Below are positions 40,564 through 49,174 of a stretch of DNA of 64,000 bases, one piece after another; within the stretch, counting starts at the first letter, position 1, and every line of letters starts with the position of its first letter. This DNA comes from an uncultured Chlorobiaceae bacterium (GTDB taxonomy: Bacteria; Bacteroidota; Chlorobiia; Chlorobiales; Chlorobiaceae). Below the pieces are notes generated by a model. It ran no database searches and was not told the origin of the DNA. It was given only the letters and a program-made list of their open reading frames with translations. Made by a program: the position numbers and the translations under genes. The stretch lies in assembly GCA_903994525.1 (NCBI GenBank), contig CAJEXW010000016.1, positions 1-64,000 of the forward strand. Reading direction: 5' to 3'.

Positions 40564-42075
40564 ATGCCGCTTTTGCACTGGCTTACCCGCGACACCGATA
40601 TTCATGCAGCATCAGAGACACCATACAGGCTGCTGGAGGAGGTGCGGGAGCTTTCCTGCGGGGAGCGCGATACGGCCAATATGCTGATTCAGGGCGACAA
40701 TCTTGATGCGCTGAAGGCTTTGCTGCCCTATTATGCCGGAAAGGTGAAGTGCATTTTTATTGATCCGCCCTACAACACCCGCAGCGCTTTTGAGCATTAC
40801 GACGACAATCTGGAGCATACCAAGTGGCTGGCGATGATCTATCCGCGCCTTGAACTTCTGCGCGAGTTGCTTTCAGAGGATGGGAGTATTTGGGTGACGA
40901 TTGACGATAATGAGGCGCATTATCTGAAGGTGATCATGGATGAGATTTTCGGGAGGAAGAATTTTGTCAGTAATGTTGTTTGGGAAAAAAAGTTTTCCCC
41001 CCAAAATGACACGAAATGGCTATCAGACAGTCACGATCATATTCTGGTTTATGCAAAGAATAAAGATGTTTGGCGACCATTATTGTTGCCAAGAACAGAA
41101 GAGATGGATAACAGATATACAAACCCTGATAATGACCAAAGAGGAGTTTGGACTTCTTCAGATTTAACGGTTAAAACCTATTCCGCCACCACAGACTATC
41201 CCATTGCATTGCCTTCCGGTCGTGTTGTCAATCCAACGCAGTCAAGATGTTGGTCAATATCAAAAGAGAGTCTCGAAAAATTAATAATGGATAACAGGAT
41301 ATGGTTTGGTGAGTCAGGTAATAATATGCCGCGCTTAAAACGCTTTTTATCAGAAGTGCAGGCTGGAAGTGTTTCAAAAACTATCTGGCTGCGCACCGAA
41401 GCTGGCGATAATCAGGAAGGAAAAAAGGAAATCAAGGCATTTGATACTGAAAATGTGTTTACAACACCGAAGCCAGAGCGTCTGTTAAAAAGAATTTTGC
41501 TGCTTGCAACCGATCTGAACGACCTCGTTCTCGACTCCTTCCTCGGCTCCGGTACCACTGCTGCTGTTGCGCATAAAATGGGACGGCGATATATCGGCAT
41601 TGAGATGGGCGACCACGCCATGACACATTGTGCCCCGCGCCTGCAGAAAGTCATCGAAGGCGAGCAGGGCGGCATCTCTGAAGCTGTTGGCTGGAAAGGC
41701 GGCGGAGGCTTTCGCTTCTATCGTCTGGGGGTTCCGGTGTTTGATGAAAGCGGCCATGTTGCTCCAGAAATCCGTTTTGCCCCTCTCGCTGCGCATCTCT
41801 GGTTTCTCGAAACCGGCATTCCCTACTCCGGCAGCGCCGACTCCCCTCTTTTGGGAAGCCATGAGGGCATCGGCTACTATCTGCTCTATAACGGCATTTT
41901 GGGCGACAACCGGCCAGAGGGCGGCAATGTGCTGAGCACAAAGGTGGTTGCCTGCCTGCCGCCTCACGACGGGCCAAAAGTGATCTTTGGTGAAGGGTGC
42001 CTCTTGAGCGACGAGCGACTGAAACGCAATGAGATAATTTTCCGCCAGATTCCCTACGATATTAAAGCGCGATAA
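40564..42075 (+). CDS. mod: Type III restriction-modification DNA methyltransferase (Mod)
   Basis: Encodes 503 residues from the ATG at 40564 (MPLLHWLTRDTD), which has an AGGAGG site. Longer open frame upstream has no family similarity. It is a beta-class adenine methyltransferase, with catalytic motif DPPYN at residues 67-71 and the SAM motif FLGSGTT at 326-332. The target-recognition region lies between them. It methylates adenine and gives the Res partner its specificity. The Res gene follows after 12 bp. A 35-bp exact copy of its start recurs at 46413. Confidence 0.92.
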   Translation: MPLLHWLTRDTDIHAASETPYRLLEEVRELSCGERDTANMLIQGDNLDALKALLPYYAGKVKCIFIDPPYNTRSAFEHYDDNLEHTKWLAMIYPRLELLRELLSEDGSIWVTIDDNEAHYLKVIMDEIFGRKNFVSNVVWEKKFSPQNDTKWLSDSHDHILVYAKNKDVWRPLLLPRTEEMDNRYTNPDNDQRGVWTSSDLTVKTYSATTDYPIALPSGRVVNPTQSRCWSISKESLEKLIMDNRIWFGESGNNMPRLKRFLSEVQAGSVSKTIWLRTEAGDNQEGKKEIKAFDTENVFTTPKPERLLKRILLLATDLNDLVLDSFLGSGTTAAVAHKMGRRYIGIEMGDHAMTHCAPRLQKVIEGEQGGISEAVGWKGGGGFRFYRLGVPVFDESGHVAPEIRFAPLAAHLWFLETGIPYSGSADSPLLGSHEGIGYYLLYNGILGDNRPEGGNVLSTKVVACLPPHDGPKVIFGEGCLLSDERLKRNEIIFRQIPYDIKAR

Positions 42076-42087
42076 GAGCAACAATTT

Positions 42088-44712
42088 ATGGAACTCAAAG
42101 ACTTTCAAAAGAGTGCCCTCGATACTCTTGCTGCCTGTCTCAACCGCACCCGCATCACCGGCAACCCGGAGCAGGCATTTCGAGAGAGCTTGCGGACAGA
42201 AAATCCGCGCCCCTATCGCACCATTCCAAACCTTGCAGGCGTGCCGAACCTCTGCCTGCGTCTGCCAACCGGTGCTGGCAAAACGCTGCTGGCCGCACAC
42301 ACCATCGCCGTTGCCGGACGCAACTATCTTGAGCGCGATTATCCCGTTGTGCTCTGGCTGGTACCGACCAGCACCATCCGCAAACAGACCGCTGAAGCGC
42401 TGAAAAAGCCGTCACACCCTTACCGCGCCGCCATTGACAACGCTTTTGATGGACGAGTCTCTGTTTTCGACATCAGCGACATTGAGCAGATCAGGCCACA
42501 GGATTTGACCGAGCGCGTCTGCATCATCGTCGTCACCATCCAGAGCCTGCGAACCAGCAACCCCGATGGTCGCCGCGCCTATTCTCATTCGGAACACTTC
42601 GAGCCGCACTTCACCCATATTCCAGCCAACGCGCCGGAGCTTGAACGAAACGAAGAGGGAACGCTGAAATTCTCCTTTGTCAATCTGATGGCCTTTCACC
42701 GTCCGCTGGTTCTGGTGGACGAAGCGCACAAGGCTGGCACCAATCTTTCATTCGAGATGCTGGCCTCCCTGCGCCCCTCCTGCATTGTCGAGTTTACCGC
42801 CACGCCCAACACCGATCCGAAAAACGGCAGCAATATCCTCTTTCGAGCCTCTGCCGCCGAGGTAAAAGCGGCGGAGATGATCAAGCTCCCCATCATCCTC
42901 ACGGAGCACCCCGACTGGCGGGCTGCCGTGCATGACGCACTCGAAACACGCGGCAAACTGGCGGAAACAGCCAAAAGCGACCCAAGCTATATCCGCCCGC
43001 TGGTGCTTTTTCAGGCGCAGGACAAAGGGCAGGAGGTGACGGTTGAAGTGCTGAAACAGTACCTGATTGAGAATGAAAATATCCTGCCGGAAAAAATTGC
43101 GGTGGCCACCGGTGAGCAGCGCGAGCTTGACACCATCAACCTCTTCGATCCACTCTGCCCGGTTGAGTGCATCATCACCATCGAAGCGCTCAAGGAGGGG
43201 TGGGATTGCTCCTTCGCCTACGTGCTCTGCTCCGTGGCAAACATCGGCAGTGCAACCGATATTGAGCAACTGCTGGGCCGAATCCTGCGGATGCCCTACG
43301 CAAAAAGCCGCCCCAACGAGGCGCTGAACCGCGCCTATACGCACGTCTCCAGCCCCCGATTTGGCGAAGGAGCCCGCGCCCTGACCGGCACGCTGGTGCA
43401 GAAAATGGGCTTTGAGCCGGATGAAGCTTCCACAATGGTGATATCACGACAACTGCCATTGCCGGGTCTGGAGAGCACAACCATCAGCTACAGCAGCGAA
43501 CCGGTGTTGCTGATGACGATGGAGAGTTCGCCCGACTTGACCGGCCTGCCACTCCTTGTGGCCGAGCGCATTCAGGTTGCAACACAACCGGATGGCAGCA
43601 TTACCGTCAGCCTGCAAGGCGATATTTCACAAGAGGTTGAAGAGCGTCTGCTTGCCGCTGCGCATCCTGAACAGCGTGAGGCTTATCGGGTATCGGTGAA
43701 TCGCCACCGCATCACGCACCGCAACAGTCTGGCACCCGTTGAACGGGGAGAAAAATTTGCCGTGCCGCGCCTGCTGCTCAACATTCAGGGCGAGCTGGAG
43801 TTCCCCGAAGAGAAGCTGATTCTTGAGCTTGGCGGCTGGCGACTGACCGATTATCCGGCAGAGCTGACACCTGCGGAGTTTTCAGTCAAGGAGACGGCTG
43901 AACGCTGGGAGGTTGACGTGCAGGGCGAGCAGGTGGTGTACAAGCATCTCGACCAAAGCCGACAACTTGAAATCGGCACCCTCAAGCTCGACTGGACAGA
44001 GCTGACCCTCTCGCGCTGGCTCGAAAAAGAGTGCCGCAACATCGACATTACCCAGCCCGTGCTGCTGGAGTTTTGCCGGAAAGTGGTTGCCTCGCTGGTT
44101 GAACGACGCAACATACCCTTGCACGATTTGCTGCGCTTCAAATTCCAGCTTGCCAAAGTGACCGCACAAAAAATCACAGCCTGCCGCCAGCAAGCATACA
44201 CCCGTGGCTATCAGAGCCTGCTCTTCGCCCCTGACACTGCTGATATCTCCGTTGAAACCAGTTTTGCTGACGGCATCTCCTTCGACGCTCTCCCCTATCC
44301 TGCCGCATGGGCCTACACTGGCCGCTACCAGTTCAAAAAACACTTTTTCGGCACCGTCGGCGAGCTGAAAAGCGAGGGCGAAGAGTTCGACTGCGCCCAA
44401 CTGCTCGACCATCTGCCGCAGGTACACTTCTGGATTCGCAACCTCTCGGGCCGTCCGAAATCATCCTTCTGGCTGCCAACCTCAACCGACCGCTTTTATC
44501 CCGACTTTGTCGCCCTGCTCCACGACGGGCGGATTCTGGTGGTCGAATACAAAGGAGCCGATCGCGTCACCACCGACGACACCAAAGAGAAACGCAACAT
44601 CGGCGAGTTCTGGGCCTCAAAGAGCGGCGGCAAAGGGCTGTTTGTTATGGGTGAAAAGAGGAATGCCCAAGGGTTGAGCCTTGCGGAGCAGATTGCTCGG
44701 GTGGTTGGGTGA
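42088..44712 (+). CDS. res: Type III restriction enzyme, helicase/nuclease subunit (Res)
   Basis: Encodes 874 residues. It is a superfamily 2 helicase with Walker A LPTGAGKT (residues 59-66), the DEAH-type motif VDEAHKAGT near 210 and motif VI QLLGRILRMP. A PD-(D/E)xK-type nuclease segment lies near the C-terminus (FYPDFVALLHDGRILVVEYKG). With Mod it would cut unmethylated foreign DNA after ATP-dependent translocation or switching. Both genes look intact. Confidence 0.9.
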   Translation: MELKDFQKSALDTLAACLNRTRITGNPEQAFRESLRTENPRPYRTIPNLAGVPNLCLRLPTGAGKTLLAAHTIAVAGRNYLERDYPVVLWLVPTSTIRKQTAEALKKPSHPYRAAIDNAFDGRVSVFDISDIEQIRPQDLTERVCIIVVTIQSLRTSNPDGRRAYSHSEHFEPHFTHIPANAPELERNEEGTLKFSFVNLMAFHRPLVLVDEAHKAGTNLSFEMLASLRPSCIVEFTATPNTDPKNGSNILFRASAAEVKAAEMIKLPIILTEHPDWRAAVHDALETRGKLAETAKSDPSYIRPLVLFQAQDKGQEVTVEVLKQYLIENENILPEKIAVATGEQRELDTINLFDPLCPVECIITIEALKEGWDCSFAYVLCSVANIGSATDIEQLLGRILRMPYAKSRPNEALNRAYTHVSSPRFGEGARALTGTLVQKMGFEPDEASTMVISRQLPLPGLESTTISYSSEPVLLMTMESSPDLTGLPLLVAERIQVATQPDGSITVSLQGDISQEVEERLLAAAHPEQREAYRVSVNRHRITHRNSLAPVERGEKFAVPRLLLNIQGELEFPEEKLILELGGWRLTDYPAELTPAEFSVKETAERWEVDVQGEQVVYKHLDQSRQLEIGTLKLDWTELTLSRWLEKECRNIDITQPVLLEFCRKVVASLVERRNIPLHDLLRFKFQLAKVTAQKITACRQQAYTRGYQSLLFAPDTADISVETSFADGISFDALPYPAAWAYTGRYQFKKHFFGTVGELKSEGEEFDCAQLLDHLPQVHFWIRNLSGRPKSSFWLPTSTDRFYPDFVALLHDGRILVVEYKGADRVTTDDTKEKRNIGEFWASKSGGKGLFVMGEKRNAQGLSLAEQIARVVG

Positions 44713-44801
44713 GCGGGGTGAAGTCATCAAGGGTTTTTCACTTCACAGTCGGTCAGGTTGCCCGGCTGCCCAGAGCAGAATATGAGTATCAAGCAGCAGA
44801 T

Positions 44802-44972
44802 TCACGACACACTCGGGTTACGTCCAACTGATAGACATGCTGCCACAGCTTCAGTTACATTCGCCAGGAGTTCCTCAACTGTATCGCCTTGAGTGGCGCA
44901 GCCTGAAATTGCAGGAACTTCTGCCCAAAAACCACCCTCTTCGGCTTCGTGAATAATAACTTTAAGTTTCAT
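44802..44972 (-). CDS. hicB: HicB-family antitoxin, orphan
   Basis: A short gene of 56 residues. MKLKVIIHEAEEGGFWAEVP, then ISGCATQGDTVEELLANVTEAV, is the partial RNase H fold of HicB antitoxins; no DNA-binding tail is present. A HicA mRNA interferase normally sits beside it, but I find none on either side. It is probably an orphan. Confidence 0.8.
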   Translation of the reverse strand: MKLKVIIHEAEEGGFWAEVPAISGCATQGDTVEELLANVTEAVAACLSVGRNPSVS

Positions 44973-45328
44973 ATTATCTTCTCCGTTATTACTCTTGGAT
45001 CTATAATCTATACTTTTATCGCTTGTAATGCTTATCTACAGAGTACATAACTGCCCCTTGTTCTGCCTGACGTGCAGCTCAAGAACAGGCTTTCCTGAAT
45101 TAAATCATAATGAAAAACTCTTCAGCAACTCCGAATAAGCAGTAGAGAGATGCCTTGCAATAATACCTGTTTCAAGGTTCTCTATCAAACCTTGCCCCTG
45201 ATGCTATTCGGAGAGAAAATAGCCTGGGCATGAATCGGTGTCATTCAAGGATCTCTTGATTATTCATAAAACATCTCCTCATCACTTCCACGGATAATTC
45301 AGCAATGACACTACCCGAATTCCTGACC
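44973..45328. other. Gene-free stretch with no assigned function
   Basis: About 355 bp between hicB and the next small gene. On the minus strand a short open stretch near 45115-45195 (ENLETGIIARHLSTAYSELLK) looks protein-like but is interrupted on its upstream side by stops. It may be a degraded small gene. I see no RNA or clear terminator. Confidence 0.3.
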
Positions 45329-45514
45329 TTATCCCTGTGATGAAGCCTCATTTTCCTTTTTTTGCTGCTCCTGGGGCTTGAAAGGCGGTGCCACCTGAGA
45401 ATTCGGGGGTGGGGGACGTTTAGTTATAACACGTGGAGGATTCATATTTCTTGTCACCGTACCTATCTCTATGGTAACAGGCTGCCCTTTGAAAGGATCA
45501 TAAACTTCAGTCAT
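45329..45514 (-). CDS. Small proline-rich hypothetical protein
   Basis: Encodes 61 residues, with a Pro/Lys/Gln-rich tail (KRPPPPNSQVAPPFKPQEQQKK). No family recognised. It starts 27 bp after the membrane protein gene on the same strand, so the pair is probably one transcription unit, with the small protein perhaps a soluble partner. Confidence 0.5.
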   Translation of the reverse strand: MTEVYDPFKGQPVTIEIGTVTRNMNPPRVITKRPPPPNSQVAPPFKPQEQQKKENEASSQG

Positions 45515-45541
45515 TGCCGTTGCGTTTAAGATTAATAAGAA

Positions 45542-46210
45542 CTATGGAACACGTCTGAATTCCAAAACAGCATTTTTTCGATCAAGGCCAAGATACAAAA
45601 CAGGGATTGTATCAACCTGCACCAGCCCCTCATTACCCGCTGATGTGCCAAATACCATGACTTGTGTCATCAATAATTCTCGTTCATCACCCCCATCCGA
45701 GTAACCCAACACATATCCCTGATAAACCTTGCCATCACTATGGTGACGAACTGACACCCAGTGATCTATTGTGGGTGAATTGAGAGTCAAATTCCAAATA
45801 TCAATCTCACCGGTTCTCTTCAGGCCAAGCCTCATCAAATAACGATGGGGTAAACTATATTGCCGCAGAACGGCAACAACAAACCCAATAACCACTGCAA
45901 CAGCAGATGCAAAGACAATCTGTATTGCATCCAGCCCCCTTGCAGGGTTTAATATCGCTAATCCAAGACTGTTTTCGCCAACAATTTGCCAAAAGTTCTT
46001 TCCTTCCGGCAGGAACCACCACCGATACAAGCCTTCAAGAAAGCCGGTAATCAAATAGCAAATAATACCATAGACGAATATCAGCAATCCACTTTCAAAA
46101 TCTGATCGGGGACGTTTTGGGCCAAGTGACTTGACAAGCCCATAAGCAATAATTCCCAGAATTAACAGGAAGAGGATCTTGAGACCAAACTCATCAACTT
46201 TTGGAAACAT
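45542..46210 (-). CDS. Membrane protein, DUF6338-like
   Basis: Encodes 222 residues from the ATG at 46210 (MFPKVDEFGLKILF); the open frame extends to 46279. Three hydrophobic helices occupy residues 10-130, and a soluble C-terminal domain follows with WVSVRHHSDGKVYQGYVLGYSD and DTIPVLYLGLDRKNAVLEFRRV. The order resembles DUF6338 proteins found in defence and mobile islands, from memory only. Function unknown. Confidence 0.5.
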   Translation of the reverse strand: MFPKVDEFGLKILFLLILGIIAYGLVKSLGPKRPRSDFESGLLIFVYGIICYLITGFLEGLYRWWFLPEGKNFWQIVGENSLGLAILNPARGLDAIQIVFASAVAVVIGFVVAVLRQYSLPHRYLMRLGLKRTGEIDIWNLTLNSPTIDHWVSVRHHSDGKVYQGYVLGYSDGGDERELLMTQVMVFGTSAGNEGLVQVDTIPVLYLGLDRKNAVLEFRRVP

Positions 46211-46412
46211 GATTATTTTATCCTGTAACTCATGAAAGAAAACTGGATATTGGCATTGAAGAAAAGGTGGTTTGCGCAACCTGTTGGCTCATAAACCAGC
46301 CTAAATATACGCTAAAACTTCACAATGGTTGGTATTATTAAAAATAATTATGTGGTGCTCTGCCGGGAAATTCATAGTATCACGGATACTCGAATTTAAC
46401 CGAAAGAGGTTG

Positions 46413-46631
46413 ACTATGCCGCTTTTGCACTGGCTTACCCGCGACACGGAATACTCATGCAGCACCAAAGACACCATACCGGTGCCATCTCAGCCCCATA
46501 TTATCAGCAAGCAATCGGAGGAGTTCCAATGGGATGAAACAATAGTTTGGCTGGAAAAGATCAACAAAAACATGCAACGGATGTCGACGGACGAGAAATA
46601 TCGGCTGGAAATTGCGAAAGATCTCTCATAA
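46413..46631 (+). pseudogene. Chimeric fragment starting with a copy of the mod 5' end
   Basis: Bases 46413-46447 are identical to 40561-40595 (the mod start, MPLLHWLTRDT), and similarity fades over the next 35 bp. The open frame then continues with unrelated sequence (DETIVWLEKINKNMQRMSTDEKY) to a stop at 46631. I read this as a remnant of a second mod gene joined to other DNA. Confidence 0.6.
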
Positions 46632-46664
46632 GGTGCCAGAGAGAGCGCAATGCAGAGGGAATCA

Positions 46665-46892
46665 ATGACAACAGCAGAGAAAATATACCGAACGATGCAA
46701 AAACTTCCAGAACCGATGCTTCATGAAGTGCTGGATTTTGCTGAATTCTTAAAGCAGAAAAAATCAACCGGCACGTCAAAATCAGGGAATCTTGCCAAAC
46801 ATATTCAAGAGCACTTTAAAGGCTTGAATCCTGAAGATGTTATCATTCCATCACGTCAATTCTCCCGCACTCTTCCGCAAGTTGAGGATTGA
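46665..46892 (+). CDS. DUF2281-type antitoxin-like protein, orphan
   Basis: Encodes 75 residues from the ATG at 46665 (MTTAEKIYRTMQKLPEPMLHEVLDFAEFLKQKK), the conserved core of DUF2281 proteins, which often precede PIN or RelE toxins. No toxin follows: the next 110 bp hold the start of an ATPase gene on the opposite strand. The last residues may come from that unrelated DNA. It is probably an orphan with an altered C-terminus. Confidence 0.6.
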   Translation: MTTAEKIYRTMQKLPEPMLHEVLDFAEFLKQKKSTGTSKSGNLAKHIQEHFKGLNPEDVIIPSRQFSRTLPQVED

Positions 46893-46894
46893 TG

Positions 46895-47003
46895 ATGACT
46901 TGCCGGTGCCATTAGTGCCGATAATCACATTGAGATCGCCGGGCATCCATGATACGTTTCGGAGCGAACGAAAGCCCTCAATATCCAGTTGTTTGATTTT
47001 CAC
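46895..47003 (-). pseudogene. N-terminal fragment of a RecF/SMC-like AAA ATPase
   Basis: From a GTG at 47003 the minus strand encodes KIKQLDIEGFRSLRNVSW, then PGDLNVIIGTNGTGKSS. This is the start of an AAA_21/RecF-like ATPase with its Walker A. After about 36 residues the homology ends in the DUF2281 gene region. Only the first tenth of such a gene remains. Confidence 0.7.
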
Positions 47004-47019
47004 TTTTTATCCCCATGTA

Positions 47020-47161
47020 TGGCAAAATTGTACACTCTCGGGCGATCTTGCTTGAGAGCCTAGTCAAGAATGGATTTGTACTTTCGCGGGAAATCTTTGG
47101 TGTACTCAACGATTTTCAGGTTCAGACAACAGATGACGTTGAAATCATAGTAGAGCACCAT
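47020..47161 (-). pseudogene. Degraded avd copy behind VR1
   Basis: Starting at the ATG at 47161, the minus strand reads MVLYYDFNV, then LKIVEYTKDFPRKYK, parallel to the intact Avd protein (MALYYDLPV, LKIFEYTKDFPREYK). It has a deletion near residue 12, a stop after about 33 codons and further decay. It shows that the block 'target 3' end - spacer - avd' was once complete here too. Confidence 0.75.
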
Positions 47162-48575
47162 AATCCAAAATATTTTTCGACTGGGGGCTTTGCCCCCGGT
47201 ACCCCCTTAATTGTTGAATAGATAAATGGTTAAAAAGCCCGCACCGCCCGAACACACCACCCCACACTCTTAACGTCGACGAGCTGGCCGCCACCGCCGA
47301 AGTTCTGTATCCACGCGAGACCCTTGCACTGACCTCCGTAGAACTCCAGTAGCCGCCGTCGGAAAAACCGCCAACAGCACTTTTAGCGTGATAAAGGTCA
47401 TTGAGTTCACTTTTACTCGGCAAACGCCACCCACCACCGAGGGCTGCGCATTTTGCTTTCGCATCTTCCCATGTAAACCGCCCTTCAGATTTACCCTCAG
47501 AGTGACCTGATAAATCCGCTTTCGCCGCAATCAGTCCGTGCTGGCCTGTAGGATCGAGCGAGAAAATTTTTCCACCTCCATATTCGTCACCGATTTTAAG
47601 CGTTTTTTTCGCTTCGGCTTCTTGTCGAGACTTTACCACTGCCGCTTCGCGGCGAGCATCTGCGTCCAACTTTTCCTTTGCTTTCGCCTCGCGACGAGCC
47701 AAATCTTTCTCTGCCTTCAACCGAGCTTCTGCTTCCTGCTTTGCCTTTGCGGCTTCTGCTGCACGACGAGATACAGCATCTTTCGCCGCAGCCAAACGCG
47801 CATCCTCCGCTTTTCGACGAGCTTCTGCATCTTGCCTTGCCTTTGCGGCTTCAGCTTCACGACGAGTGGCCGCATCTTGCTCTGCCTTCAACCGGGCGGC
47901 ATCCGCTTTTCGACGGGTATCGGCCTCCATATTTCCTTTTACGACCTCTGCGCTGGACGCAGATATTTTTTCAACTTTTGACAGTGGCTGTTTCATACTC
48001 CAGACAACGCCAAGTATAACCAGCATCACTACAGCAACAACTATTACAAGCTGGTTTTTTTGAACCCAGCTTACGTTTCCAATCGGTTGCCGCTCCGGCT
48101 TGCGTTGTGGTGATGTGTGCCCGGCACCCTCTAATGAAACCGTGTCCGGCATTGACACCGGTCGGGAGTCTGTAACAGGCTGTGTTGCAGGAGAAATTTT
48201 GGATTCAATCGCGCCAATGAGTAACTGAAATCCCTGATGAGCGTTGTTGTTTTTCCAGTCAGAGAGATCCGCTGCATGAATCCTCCGAAATCCCATTGGC
48301 GGTTCAACCTTGTCAAGAAAAAGAGGCACAAAAGTATCCCTTTTCTTGGCCACGTCCGCCTCCTCTTTAACCCAATCTGACTTTACAGAAGAGTGCGACC
48401 AGACAACAAGAACACAGGGCGACTCTTCCAACGCTTTGCCAATGGAGTCCTCCCATGTTTTCCCTGGCGGAATCTTTTTGTCCCAAAAAACACTCCAACG
48501 TTTTTCAAGCTCTTGAACTATTGGCCTGACACGCTCCTGATCCTCGTGGGCGTAGCTGATAAAAATATCGGGCAT
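47145..48575 (-). CDS. DGR target 1: TIR domain, membrane helix, coiled coil and variable C-type-lectin-like domain (frameshifted in VR1)
   Basis: As read it encodes 476 residues. Residues 1-125 form a TIR domain (MPDIFISYAHEDQERV; candidate catalytic Glu E71/E72 in SDWVKEE). Residues 175-194 form a membrane helix, 205-335 an Ala/Lys/Glu/Arg-rich helix (AEAAKARQDAEARRKAEDAR-like repeats), and from 336 a DUF1566 lectin-like domain ends in VR1. A 2-bp insertion in VR1 shifts the frame, so the normal end VRAVRAF (stop at 47230-47232) is replaced by a longer tail. TIR domains often hydrolyse NAD+ or make cyclic ADP-ribose signals in defence, so I infer that ligand binding by the variable domain could trigger the TIR domain. 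Confidence 0.8.
   Translation of the reverse strand: MPDIFISYAHEDQERVRPIVQELEKRWSVFWDKKIPPGKTWEDSIGKALEESPCVLVVWSHSSVKSDWVKEEADVAKKRDTFVPLFLDKVEPPMGFRRIHAADLSDWKNNNAHQGFQLLIGAIESKISPATQPVTDSRPVSMPDTVSLEGAGHTSPQRKPERQPIGNVSWVQKNQLVIVVAVVMLVILGVVWSMKQPLSKVEKISASSAEVVKGNMEADTRRKADAARLKAEQDAATRREAEAAKARQDAEARRKAEDARLAAAKDAVSRRAAEAAKAKQEAEARLKAEKDLARREAKAKEKLDADARREAAVVKSRQEAEAKKTLKIGDEYGGGKIFSLDPTGQHGLIAAKADLSGHSEGKSEGRFTWEDAKAKCAALGGGWRLPSKSELNDLYHAKSAVGGFSDGGYWSSTEVSARVSRGYRTSAVAASSSTLRVWGGVFGRCGLFNHLSIQQLRGYRGQSPQSKNILDYGALL
47183..47197 (-). other. Candidate DGR target-site hairpin behind VR1
   Basis: GGGGGC and GCCCCC pair across a 3-base loop. The hairpin lies 40 nt past the 3' end of VR1, at the same distance as in VR2 and VR3, and is missing after the template repeat. 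In the Bordetella phage DGR a hairpin downstream of the VR is needed for efficient homing; the role here is by analogy. Confidence 0.55.
47238..47383 (-). repeat. DGR variable repeat VR1
   Basis: 146 bp aligned with the 144-bp template repeat at 50491-50634. I count about two dozen substitutions, all at positions where the template's coding strand has A (for example AAC to GGC, GTC, CTC or GAC). The only other change is a 2-bp insertion inside the AAT codon that follows the GCA codon. The 3' end (IMH-like, GGGTGGTGTGTTCGGGCGG) is identical to the template. Confidence 0.93.
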
Positions 48576-48648
48576 GAATCGGTATCAATTTTTTATCGGG
48601 CAGGAACCCTGTGAACAGTTGCAGGGAATATAGTCATTTACCTTATTT

Positions 48649-48951
48649 TTATGCCATCATGCTGCTCTTGTAGCGAAGAATAGAATGTATTGCTTCTCTC
48701 TTGATCTGCATCCCCTCCTCAAGGTCATAGTCATCTTGCAGACCTAACCAGAACTTTGCGGAATTACCAAAATATTGTGAAAGGCGCAATGCCGTGTCAG
48801 CGGTAACACGTCTCTTCCCTTTCACTATCCCGGATATCCGGGTCTGAGGAATCCCGATATCTTTGGAAAGCCTGTAAGCCGAGATCTCAAGCGGAATCAA
48901 AAACTCTTCCATCAAAACCTCTCCGGGGTGAATATTTTTGAGTTCGTTCAT
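48649..48951 (-). CDS. higA: HigA-family antitoxin (XRE helix-turn-helix)
   Basis: Encodes 100 residues from the ATG at 48951 (MNELKNIHPGEVLMEEFL), the standard HigA opening. The helix-turn-helix is YRLSKDIGIPQTRISGIVKGKRRVTADTALRLSQYFG. It starts next to the stop of the truncated higB, as in usual higBA order. It should bind its own promoter. Its toxin partner lacks the N-terminus. Confidence 0.88.
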   Translation of the reverse strand: MNELKNIHPGEVLMEEFLIPLEISAYRLSKDIGIPQTRISGIVKGKRRVTADTALRLSQYFGNSAKFWLGLQDDYDLEEGMQIKREAIHSILRYKSSMMA

Positions 48952-48952
48952 T

Positions 48953-49147
48953 TCAATGATAGTCAATAATTTCTGCTTCGGAGGCATTTCCATCGGCCCA
49001 TTTGAAGATGATTCTCCATTGATCGTTAATCCCTATGCTGTAAAAATCTTTGTTTTTACCCGAGAGCTTTTCAAGACGATTTGCCGGAGGAATCCTTAAT
49101 ATAGCATTCCAAAAAGCCAAGGAGCATGGAGTTTGCTCCCTTTTCAT
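48953..49147 (-). pseudogene. higB: HigB toxin, N-terminally truncated
   Basis: Encodes 64 residues, of which the last 46 (RIPPANRLEKLSG, YSIGINDQWRIIFKW, AEIIDYH) match the C-terminal half of the RelE-fold HigB RNase. Family members have about 92 residues. The upstream sequence contains stops in the right frame, and the gene runs into the 3' end of the DGR reverse transcriptase, so the N-terminal part has been lost or scrambled. It is probably inactive. Confidence 0.75.
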
Positions 49148-49174
49148 CTCATTATGGATTCGAAAACCTTCTTC

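Noticed and set aside
47145..47237. The shared 30-residue tail of targets 1 and 2 (FGRCGLFN, LSIQQLRGYRGQ) as a real protein domain
   Set aside because: It is the wrong frame of the conserved VR end and spacer. It appears in both because -1 and +2 give the same frame, and the normal end VRAVRAF is intact in the other frame.
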